Positions 23,544 to 32,339 of a stretch of DNA of 64,000 nt are shown here, piece by piece. Made by a program: the position numbers and the translations under genes. The notes under the pieces are model-generated. The model ran no database searches. It had not been told where the DNA came from and saw only the letters and a list, made by a program, of their open reading frames with translations. The stretch's first letter is position 1, and every line of letters begins with the position of its first letter. The stretch lies in contig JACGCN010000002.1 in the NCBI GenBank assembly GCA_014905825.1, forward strand, positions 1,178,001 to 1,242,000, read 5' to 3'. The DNA is from Lyophyllum atratum (taxonomy: Eukaryota; Basidiomycota; Agaricomycetes; Agaricales; Lyophyllaceae).

Positions 23544-24108
23544 AATCAGCGACACCTTGAAGGAGAGAAACCCGCTAGTGTCGGAAGCAAAGCTCAGCCC
23601 CAAGTCCCTTTATACCATGAAATGTCAGTCAGCGACATGATATGTCTAGAATTGGACGGCACTGACCTTGATCCTGGATACCGGGGCATGACTGATGTAT
23701 TCCGAGGCTTGTATTGAGTGGATGGTCGGATACTTCCATGGGGATCAAGAAACTGTTCCTTGACCAGTACCTGTTCATCGACCAATGCCGTGGTAAGAAG
23801 GGGACGCGTACGCCTTGCGAGAATGTATCTTACCGGCATCCAGAAGTGAGCGGCGATAATCGAATTCGGCGATGTGCCACAACAGACAGGATGACAGCTC
23901 TTGTCGGGATGGACATATTAAGTGGTCCGAAGGTCGCGTCGTACCTGAGAAGATGTGTTTTGACAGATCCCATGAGAACAAGGAACAGTTCGTCTCGTAA
24001 AGAGCGCTTGGTGCCGTAACGTAATGGACTCTCCCGGTCGGTGGTCGTTTTATATCTGGATCATTCCCGATTTGCCACCATCTCCTCTCGCCCCCCAAGA
24101 CTACCACC
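23544..24108. promoter_or_regulatory. Shared bidirectional promoter, laccase 2 / small secreted protein 2
   Basis: 565 bp between divergent start codons. It is a recognisable copy of 19802-20416. The minus TATA box lies at about 23606-23614 and a plus TATAT at about 24050-24054. The strongest retained blocks are next to the laccase TATA box and in the middle of the interval, which is what would be expected if binding sites there are under selection. Confidence 0.68.
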
Positions 24109-24444
24109 ATGTTTACGTTCACAGCACCACTAGCAATTCTTTCCGTTTTCGCACTTCTTTCTGTGGTGAGTATCTCTTGCGTTGGGCATTACAAGAAACT
24201 CGGCTTACGATGGTACAGGCGGGAGCCGTCGACACACCGCTGAATGTGATAACTGCCGAGAGAGTATTCCACACCGTTATCGCTCAATCTCCCTATTTGG
24301 TAGATAGAACGACGACTATTGTTTGGACGTAAGCAAGCTTAAGCAAGCATCGATTTCGCAGCGTATCTGACCTCTTGTTCTAGGCAAAGTTCGAGTATCG
24401 TTGATACGGAGACTTCAACTCCTACCCAGACCGCGTCAGCGTAG
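24109..24444 (+). CDS. Small secreted protein 2 of the laccase-linked family
   Basis: Three exons (24109-24165, 24219-24328, 24384-24444) give 75 residues with perfect GT-AG introns. The signal peptide is MFTFTAPLAILSVFALLSV, followed by AGAVDTPLNVITAERVFHTV, then IAQSPYLVDR, TTTIVWTQSSS and a Thr-rich tail ending TASA. It has no cysteine. The core is nearly identical to paralog 1, and intron 2 in all three copies splits the same Thr codon after the invariant Trp. It is divergent from laccase 2. The protein is too short to be one of the known laccase small subunits of Pleurotus, and I do not recognise it as a named family. Annotation pipelines that drop proteins below 100 residues would miss it. 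Confidence 0.82.
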
Positions 24445-25465
24445 CTTCGACCAAAGCTGTACCACGTATGATAGGGAATGCAGATTTGGGTAGACTGTAA
24501 TGTATACTAGTTCTCAGAGAAGGCCTCAATACACATGTAGATGGAACGTACAGGATACATAGAAGTCATATGTCCTTATCGCTTCGTTTTATTAGATCGT
24601 TGAACGTCCCCGAAGTTGGAACTCTCCGAGAAGTCAAATTCGAGCTCTGTAAGCGCCAAGGTTCAAACATAAGTCCATTCAGAATAAGTAATATGCATCG
24701 AACCTTCGAGGGGCAGTGTTGACATATTGATCATTTCTTGGATGTATGGGATCTATTAGGGATGGCGAGAGGGTCAGAGGCGGCGCCAATTATCATCACT
24801 TGCGTGATAGCTATTACAGCCACAGACAGATTCGGTCTATCATCAACATTTTGAAAGACAACAATGCTATTCCTCCACCCGAAAGGCAGCCTGACAGCGT
24901 CATACGACACTGGATAGGAGCGTGGCAGGAACGTGCTTACAGGAGAACTTTAGATGTTTGATGAATGATCTTCTCGACGAGAACCTCGGCAAATCCTCTC
25001 CGTGTCTTGTGTGAATTGAAGACGCGTTTCCGCAGCAGAACCCTATACGGAAATATGACAAACGCAACTGTTACTGTTGATCAGCGTTGATCCCCTCGTC
25101 AGCCACATAACCCAGGTGTTGTTTCACTGAATCATGCGGAAGGAATAAATTAGATATATTGTTACCCATCCCCCGAGTCTACAGGCGCATCTGTCGCATG
25201 GGGAATTGAACATTGAGTTGAAGCCATCTGTCAGCGCCAGAACTCCATTTCGTAATGTCGCGCATGAACTCCTGGGGCGGTCGATTCGAAAGGAGAACTG
25301 GAAATAGAACTGAAAGGAGAAGGCGGGTGTATTATCATCAAGGTATGAGGTTGAAGAGGGTCGAAGGTTCAACGTTCAACGTTCAAGTCAGGTCCGGAAA
25401 AAAGGTCCCGTTATTGTGATAAGGGACCACCTGGCGTCAATGGAGTACTCTCCGCTAGCACGGCG
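24445..25465. other. 1 kb interval without supported gene
   Basis: Follows small secreted protein 2. A 71-codon plus frame (24746-24961) and minus frames around 25124-25372 show no family signal. If the third unit once held a full laccase, its decayed body would lie here, but no copper motif can be read. Confidence 0.4.
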
Positions 25466-25660
25466 CTTAGACGAACCAAAAGTTCGTAAAGTCGGTCGAG
25501 GATTCGATGAAAATAGCGCACGATCGATTGAAGCCATTGGAGATAATGTCCTCGTTCTCAATGACCACGCTGGCGTCGGGCCCCACCGTGACATGTACTT
25601 TGGAAAGCAGAGAAACTCTTGCCCCTCCGCTCAAACACCAAGGTCTACCCAAAGAATCAA
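25466..25660 (-). pseudogene. Possible laccase N-terminal remnant
   Basis: On minus, the peptide VTVGPDASVVIENEDI..NGFNRS lines up with the mature N-terminus of laccases (compare [21 protein letters not shown] in the two neighbours). It is immediately followed by non-laccase sequence and a stop. There is no convincing signal peptide and none of the four copper motifs. The position, divergent from small secreted protein 3 and 281 bp from its ATG, is exactly where a third laccase would be expected. The similarity is short, so chance resemblance cannot be excluded. Confidence 0.4.
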
Positions 25661-25940
25661 AGGCCGGTCGAATGCACAGTCGATAAGATGCGAGAGCTCA
25701 GAGGACGTCCATGCTCCACAAGCCTCAAAAAGTTGACGGCCGGTCGTTCCGCTCTGGATGCTAGGCGATAGAACCATGATTTTCAATGCCCTAAGCTGTT
25801 TTTGGGAGTGTCCAGATGCCGGACGATGTATACTCATCCCTTGGCAGGACCTGATAACGCCCCTGATGTCATAGAGCGTTCGTCGGAAATCTAGGGCAGA
25901 TATAACTCGTCGCACAGTCACCATATTCCTTGACCGTACC
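25661..25940. promoter_or_regulatory. Upstream region of small secreted protein 3
   Basis: 280 bp between the laccase-like remnant and the small-protein ATG. A GATATAAC box at about 25899-25906 sits some 35-40 bp upstream of the ATG, similar in spacing to the TATA elements of the two paralogs. The remainder is not obviously alignable with the promoters of units 1 and 2. Confidence 0.4.
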
Positions 25941-26264
25941 ATGTTCTTCCCCACATCCTTCCTCCTTGTTTCTGCCCTCGCACTCTTGAAGACAGTGAGT
26001 TTATTTCACCAGTCGCAGAGTATTCAGCTCATGGTTGCCAATAGGTCGGCGCGCAGGATGCAAATGTCATCACCGCGGAAAGGATATATCACACCATCAT
26101 CCCCGAATCCCCGTACTTGGTAGACAGGACCACTACGGTTGTGTGGACGTCAGTACTGTTCCATTAAGCATCAAGCGCAAAACTCACCTTCTTACTTTAG
26201 TCAAGGCCCAAGCATCAGCGACACGGAGACCACGGCCCCTACTGAGACAGCCACTGCGTATTAG
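25941..26264 (+). CDS. Small secreted protein 3 of the laccase-linked family
   Basis: Three exons (25941-25994, 26045-26148, 26201-26264) give 73 residues. The signal peptide is MFFPTSFLLVSALALLKT. The mature part runs VGAQDANVITAERIYHTI, then IPESPYLVDR, TTTVVWTQGPSISDTET, ending TATAY. It is the most divergent of the three copies, with many silent and conservative changes, yet it keeps both intron positions, an open frame and the core residues NVITAER, SPYLVDR, TTT and VWTQ. This pattern indicates selection on the protein even though the neighbouring laccase is reduced to a scrap. No cysteine. Function unknown. Confidence 0.78.
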
Positions 26265-27526
26265 CTTAATGGAGTATGTAGAGGTGAGCACTGAATCTTA
26301 CCTGCGATGCCACGGGCTGACATGCGAAAAATCATCGCACAGCACGCGACTTTCGTGTTCCTGACTGATCTTGGTACCCCGAGTCTGATGATGTCCGAGG
26401 ACGAGCTTCGAATAGATGTTTGCCCCTCGAATGCGGTCGGAATCTATTCGCGCAGAAATAATTGTCGTAGAGATAAAACTTGAAGGTTTCGAAGGTTCCC
26501 AGAAGTACACTGGCCCGGGTGGAGGTATATCCACTAGTGCCTAGAAGGGCACAAGGTCACGATAAAGCAACAGCGATAAGAATTTTCCAGGTCTGAAACG
26601 AAGCAAAACTGAGAGTGCCGTTCGGTCCCGAGCGTTGGATCGGTGTCATTCATGGCACCTAACAACCAAATGATTATCGGTCAAGATCAATACTCAAGGC
26701 ACTGGTGTACGTACCATTAAGTACGAGGCACTTTTGCCCGCCACCAGATTCAAACCAGCTGATCTGGGGAATCGTTCCTGGACCAGGATCACAACAAACG
26801 GCAAAAGTTTGATTAGGATAAAAGGATATCGTTCAGTCAACCCCGGAGTGCCGTGGACACAGATATGACAGGCAAGGTGTTCACAGGTCCGCCTTGCAGT
26901 TCGACAGGACTGCCCCTGTAATCTGACCCTTGAAGTGGGAGAGTAATAGTCAACATAACAAAGCCAAGTGCGAACGTCGTGGGTGTGTACTTAATGGGTA
27001 GTTCAAACTGGAAACGGTAAGCAGACTCGGAAGCGGCCCGTAGACTCAGAGATTCAGAACATTGTCCATTTGTCTGCATTTTCTGTCTGACGGGAATTGA
27101 GGTGACCAGCCTGAATGCGATGCAGTAAAGTCATCTATCGCAGTAGCGACATCAGCTGTAGCGTTGGCCAAAATCGAGCATACAAACACAGCTACGGGGT
27201 GGGAGGGCTGGCAGTTGGTCCCCACAGGGGAGATGAAATTCAGCTGGAAGCGCCGTTGTAACATCAAATCTGTAGTTGTTTTACATCCTAGAATGACTTG
27301 TTGTAAACGTAGGAGGAATTGGAACAGGATGGGGGCGGGGAGAGCAAGGTCGAACCGTCGAAGAGGGGAAACGGCTGCTCCGGTCCGGCTTCTGCATTTG
27401 GTTCTGGCGATCACGTGCTGATCCATTTTCCCGAATCCTCGCCTGCAGCAGCCCCCCGCCTTCGCAAGTCTCCTTACTATTAGCCTCTCCCATATTCCTC
27501 GTACGCGACTGTCCTCGCATTTATAG
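26265..27526. other. 1.3 kb interval, one doubtful minus-strand frame
   Basis: A minus-strand frame of up to 201 codons (27046-27651) and a second at 26837-27079 could be exons of a gene starting near 27425. However, the longer frame overlaps antisense to the first exon of the POM34-like gene, and neither shows a recognised motif. I do not call a gene here. Confidence 0.35.
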
Positions 27527-28387
27527 ATGGCTGGGTCAAAGTCTACCATTACATCCCTGTTCCAAGCCGTGTCAAACCACTTCAAGCCACATCGAGCAGA
27601 GGCCCTCCAGAGGATCCGCGTCAATGCGTTCTGTCTCCTGCTCTTATTCATCTTCTCGAACCTGCTTCCCCTCCCGACGCTGCAGAGCGCGGTATGGACT
27701 GTCTCGAGTTCGAGAAAATCGGAAAGATGGGCGACGGATTGGTTGTACCGGTGGTTTTGTATTGCTGGTGAGTGGCATCGCAGACATCCCCTTGAATTCC
27801 TACTTATAAGACGGAAAAGAGGTAACTTTTGCCACAGTGCTTACCTTCAACATTCTCGAGGGCGTATACGCGGTCAGATACCCTCGACCAGCACCTCCGC
27901 CAACGCCTGCCAGGTCAAAGACCGTTTTCCAGACTACACCCACTTCAAAACGACCATTCACGATCCTTTCACCAAACGTACGCCCCTATTTCTTTTGGAA
28001 TAACTCTTGCCAGCATTAACGCTTCCTGCTAGTCGAGCCCTCAACTTCAAAAATCCTTCTCGACCTCTCAGTCGGCATCTTTCTCTGCATCAGCATTAAA
28101 GTACCCAGCCTCTCCTCTCTCCACACCTTCACGGGTGATGCAATACCCATCGGTGCCCGCCTCCTCGACGAACACCATGGCGTCATCAACCTCGACGATG
28201 GCATTCCATTCGACCCCTAGCCCTGTCGTCTCGGCTTATAGGGGGAAACACTCGAGCAGTGTTGGGCGTAAGTCTCGCTTGAATTTGTCTTGATGCATAG
28301 TCGGCTGATGTACATACCGCGACAGGCGCACTTGACGAATCGTTCCTCGGACGTATACCGCCTCAGGATTTTGATGATGAAGATTAA
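27527..28387 (+). CDS. POM34/NPCC-like nuclear pore membrane protein (tentative)
   Basis: Four exons join cleanly, with introns at about 27770-27836, 27979-28031 and 28261-28326. The protein has a short basic N-terminus (MAGSKSTITSLFQAVSNHFK), a helix pair with RIRVNAFCLLLLFIFSNLL and LYRWFCIAGVLTFNILEGVY, then PRPAPPPTP and a long Ser/Pro-rich tail with VSAYRGKHSSSVG, ending GRIPPQDFDDED. Two closely spaced membrane segments followed by a Ser/Pro-rich cytoplasmic tail are the layout of fungal Pom34 (NPCC family), which anchors the nuclear pore ring. The assignment rests on layout and a general resemblance, not a signature motif. No frame breaks. Confidence 0.5.
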
Positions 28388-28689
28388 TACCGTCACGGCT
28401 GTTAACTGTTTATGTCTTTGTTATAGTATTCTTTAGGGTTATTCGCTGATGCCAGTATAATGAACACCAAATTGTGCTCAGCTGAGTCTAACACGCTCAT
28501 CACTCATCTTCGCCGTTCCCTTTAACACTATCGTCCTCATCCTGGATCGATCACCCATGTTGATTGTACTTCGCGGGGGTAACTTCGTGGATCCGCGTTA
28601 AACCCTGCCTTTTAGGGCATCATCGTGTTGTGAACCGCCAACCAAGTGCATTTCGCCGATGGTCTTTCCTTCCACAACGATTCCTTTAT
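28388..28689. other. Intergenic, no gene seen
   Basis: 300 bp between the POM34-like stop and the sirtuin fragment. No Sir2 N-terminal motif (GAGIS, Rossmann glycines, catalytic HG) can be found in any frame, which supports 5' truncation of the fragment downstream. Confidence 0.6.
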
Positions 28690-29077
28690 TACTCTGTCGC
28701 TCCAAACCTGTTGCGGACCTCCCATGCTGCTCTAGGTGTGGCGCCTTAGCACACCCCGTGGTTGTCTGGTCCGAAGAAATACCTGTTCATTTGTATGTCA
28801 TTGAGAAGCTGGTCGACAAGGCCGACCTATGCCTTGTCGTTGGGACATCATGGACGGTAAGTAAATCAGGTGCTAGTATATCAAATACTCGTTCACAAGG
28901 TCCAGTAGGTATACCCAGTTGCTGGCTACGCCTCTGATGTCAAAGAGAATGGCGGCAAAGTTGCCATTTCTAATCTTGAACGTTCCCCTGGTGGTGAGGA
29001 GGCCGACCAAGGCCGACGTCCTGTTCTCGAGACCATGTGAAGAGATGTTGTCGAAAGCAATAGGATTAACCAGTTAG
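28690..29077 (+). pseudogene. 5'-truncated sirtuin (SIRT5-like) C-terminal fragment
   Basis: Reads LPCCSRCGALAHPVVVWSEE (Zn-binding CxxC and the VVWF.E motif), HLYVIEKLVDKADLCLVVGTS, then across a 48-60 nt intron [31 protein letters not shown] and [13 protein letters not shown] before TAG at 29075. This is the second half of a class III NAD-dependent protein deacylase. The NAD-binding first half and the catalytic His are absent, and the POM34-like gene ends only 300 bp upstream. One extra base near 29007 breaks the last 20 codons. The normally near-invariant Phe of VVWFGE is Ser here, also suggesting relaxed constraint. A promoterless relic left by local rearrangement is the best reading. Confidence 0.75.
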
Positions 29078-29281
29078 ACATGGGTGACAGTGTAGTGTAC
29101 TCTTGAACTTGTATGTGGTCATCCCCAGAAGCCATTCCCTTATACGAAGCGAACGGGAGAGGAGAGGAGATGAGATGGGATATATATGCAGGTTAGGCTG
29201 GAATGATACAACTCTTGGTGTGAGTGTCTGAACATAAGTTAGCAAAGCCATGTAAGAAGCTGTTCAGCGGCTGACCTGGTA

Positions 29282-29789
29282 TCAATTTTTAGGAATCTCC
29301 ATCGGCTCTGCCTCCAAGAATCCCTGTAAATCATCCGGTGCCAAAGGTGGCGGAATCGTCTTGTTCGCAGCTGCCTCCCTCAAAACATCCAGACCGGGGA
29401 GCGTAGTACCCAGCTTCGTCGCATTGACCCCATACAATGCCTCAACCACCTTCAACTCCCTCCCTGTCTTCACCCCACTCCACTTCTGATATGTGTCGCG
29501 GTAGTCTGTGACCCCCGGCGTGCGGTCCATGAGCGTCTCCCGGTCCCACTCGGATATTTTTGGCGCCTTTCGTTGGTCGGCGAGAGAAACTTGCAGATCT
29601 TTCACGGAGGGAAGCGAAGCCCTTAAGTCGAGGTTCAGAGGTTGCCACGAAGGCGGCGTCTATGCGCTGCGAAAGGTTTTCGGGCGTGATGAAGGTGTCG
29701 GCTTGGTGGTAGAGGGCAATCAGCGCGTGTAACTTTTTCGTCTGGTAGTGTGCGCTTGGGTTTTGATTTCGTGGCTTTCGTGGACACAT
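29282..29789 (-). CDS. Conserved hypothetical protein
   Basis: From ATG 29789 the frame reads MCPRKPRNQNPSAHYQTKKL, then HALIALYHQADTFITPENLS and RIDAAFVATS. After a one-base shift near 29636 it continues NLDLRASLPSVKDLQVSLAD, KISEWD, TDYRDTYQKWSGVKTGREL and KVVEALYGVNATKLGTTLPG, with an acidic C-terminus. The joined protein is about 168 residues, basic at the N-terminus and without membrane segments. It has the look of a small mitochondrial or ribosome-associated protein conserved in basidiomycetes, but I cannot name the family. The two halves support each other: the second has no start codon of its own in phase. Confidence 0.6.
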
Positions 29790-29990
29790 AGTCGCCGAAT
29801 TATGCCTCCTACATGGAGACGCTGTTGTAATGATCATCGAGAAGGACATTGGCGTTCGAGACGAGTCCGAGTCTGCTTGGCAAATTGACTTACAGCCGAC
29901 AGGTGCAAACAACTATCAACGCGACTTGAAAGTTCTAAATTCCGGGTCTATATCTCAAGCATAATATATACTAAATATTCCGACGATAAA

Positions 29991-32001
29991 CTACAGACGG
30001 GCCTTGAAACCAGCCTTTTCAAGGAGTGCACTTTCCCTCCTCTTGCGCTCTGCGGCCTTCTGGGTCAAGCGAGGTGCACGCTTAAGTTCCCGTTGCCCAA
30101 CTTGTTGGATGTGAACCTGTGAAAAATGTTAGTGAGGAATTCACAAGAACTTGAGTGTACGAACAGCATCCGGTCCCTGTGATCGACGTCAGCTTTGAAA
30201 CAGAAAGTGTGCAGAACAAGACGTACATCGGCAATGCGCAGAGTGCGCAATCCTGCCCATCTTGCAGCAAGTTCGGTATCTTGGGACACACCCTCGGCAC
30301 CGAAAGATTGGATTGCCCGGTCGATGACTTGCAGGGCCATGGAAGGGACAACGAACTAGTGGCATCATGAGACTCGGTTTTATTAGACACTGGTGATTGT
30401 AGAATAACGCACTTTTGCAATTCCAATCTCCTTCAGAGCACCCTTCGCCTTGTATTTGTCAATCTAGCGAAGGTTTAGTTGCGGACAAGTGAGTCAATGT
30501 GAAGAGAACTAACCTGAAGAGCAGCACTCAGAACTAGAGTCGTCCAGCTTCGATCTCGGCCCTTGACTTCGCAATGTCCGCAACAACGGAACCTTTTCAA
30601 AAGAATCCTCAATAAAATAAAGACTATATGGTAGAATCATGCATACCGTGTTCATAGAGGTACTTCCCGAACGTCTTCCGTCCAGGATCAGTCACTCGCT
30701 GAAGCATCAAATCCAACGCCGCCTGTGCCGCGCCGATACTGCGCATGCAGTGATGAATCCGTCCAGGCCTGAAAGAAGAAGGTGGTCAGTCTTCGTCTCC
30801 GCTAGGAAGTACCTTACCAACCCGAGGCGCCCTTGAATGATTTCGAAGCCACGTCCCCAGCCCAAAACCAGATTTCCCAAGGGAATACGAACGTTCTCAT
30901 AGATGATCTCAGCAGTGTCCCTCTGGAGCATCATCATACCCAAATACGTGCATGGGTCGAATGATTTTGACGCCAGGTGCGTCGGCAGGCACAATCACGA
31001 CACTCTGCTGGTTGTAGCTGCTTTTAGTTGCCTGGGTCGCTCTTTCCCATGACAAGGTGGAGTTTGGTTCTCGGATCCCCTGCACCGCTAATCCACCTAT
31101 TGTCATCAACCTACATGAGCCCTCAGTCCCTCCACAATATTAGAACTGTTAGACTCACCATTTGTGTCCATTAACCACAATCTCGTCACCCTCTCTCCTG
31201 ATCGATGTTTGAATATTGGTTGCATCAGAAGACGCGACTATAACGGAGAAACGCATGAGACATCCAGAAAAGCTGAAGACGCCGCACAATATACGCACCG
31301 TTCTTTTCAGTCATCGCGAATGCCGAGCGAATTTCACCATTCAGCAGCGGTACCAGCCACTTCTTCTGCTGCTCTGGTGATCCATAGCGTGCCAATACCT
31401 CTGCGAAGACCATTAGAGGAGGTGCGGCGCGTGGAATGGGGTACACATACCCATATTGCCCGTGTCAGGAGCAGAGCAGTTCACGACCTCCGGGGCCATA
31501 TGTCCGCCACGACCTAGGATCTCAGCCATCACAGCGTACTACGCGTCGAAGTCAGTCGAATCACCAGCGCATCTCAGACCGGCGAGCCATACGCACCTCT
31601 AGATTGGCTGAGGGGCACACCGTGCTCCGGGTAGTGCGCCTTGCTAAGGAAGAGATTCCAGAGCCCGAGCTTCTTTGCTTTCTCTTGAGCTCTGCGATCA
31701 CCGGAATAACGGTCTTCCACCGCGTCCTCAGGGTCAGTGGGCAGCTGCGCGTGTGCAAGCTTGCTGGCGGGAAGTATCTCTTCCTAGTATATGATATTAG
31801 TTATGCATCCCTGCCCTGGTTCAGGTTCACGTACTTCCATGAATGTGATGAGTTTGGCAAGAGTTTCCTTCGCATAGGGGGAGAACTTGTCCTCAATCTT
31901 TGCACACCCTTAGTTTCCAAACTGGTGCATCAATTTTGTAATGCACATACCATAGCCCACGAGGCCTCTGAGGTGTATTCGACGATAGGGTGGGGAGCCA
32001 T
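29991..32001 (-). CDS. Acyl-CoA dehydrogenase family protein
   Basis: FAD-dependent oxidoreductase of the ACAD10/11-like group that acts on fatty acyl-CoA. About ten exons. Features in order: start [86 protein letters not shown] (FAD/substrate segment), [61 protein letters not shown], then the C-terminal helical domain with [30 protein letters not shown] and [14 protein letters not shown]. No N-terminal presequence is visible, so location may be peroxisomal or cytosolic. Three one-base breaks: about 31025, 30911 and 30540. Paralog choice within the large fungal ACAD family is uncertain. Confidence 0.88.
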
Positions 32002-32339
32002 ATTGGAGATGGGCTGGTGGATTCAGCGTATGATGGTGGGGAGAATGCATCCTTAAGTAACCTGGGGAAAGTCCGGCAACCTCGACACCCGGATGACCAC
32101 ACCCCATTCGCGCATCAGACCGGTGTTATGTTTTCCGACCACATCTAGATCTCCTAAAACCATGTAGAACATGTATTACAAGTTCGCACCCAGAACGTTA
32201 CGTATAGTAGGGAAGTTATAAAAACAATCGTAGCAGCTCTTCCAATTGCATAAAGATACAAGCAAGTACAGTACAATGTAGGTATTCAGGATGAGTATAG
32301 TCCGGATCCGGATGTGGAAGCATGCGTACATTCAAGCAT
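32002..32339. other. Intergenic, no gene seen
   Basis: 338 bp between the acyl-CoA dehydrogenase start and the stop of the Zn2Cys6 regulator, both on minus. It should contain the dehydrogenase promoter. No specific element is recognised. Confidence 0.5.

Noticed and set aside
24746..24961. 71-codon plus frame as a fourth small secreted protein
   Set aside because: No signal peptide and none of the family core residues; charged composition unlike the other three.
27046..27651. 201-codon minus-strand frame upstream of the POM34-like gene
   Set aside because: Overlaps antisense to the first POM34-like exon, shows no family signal and no plausible exon partners.
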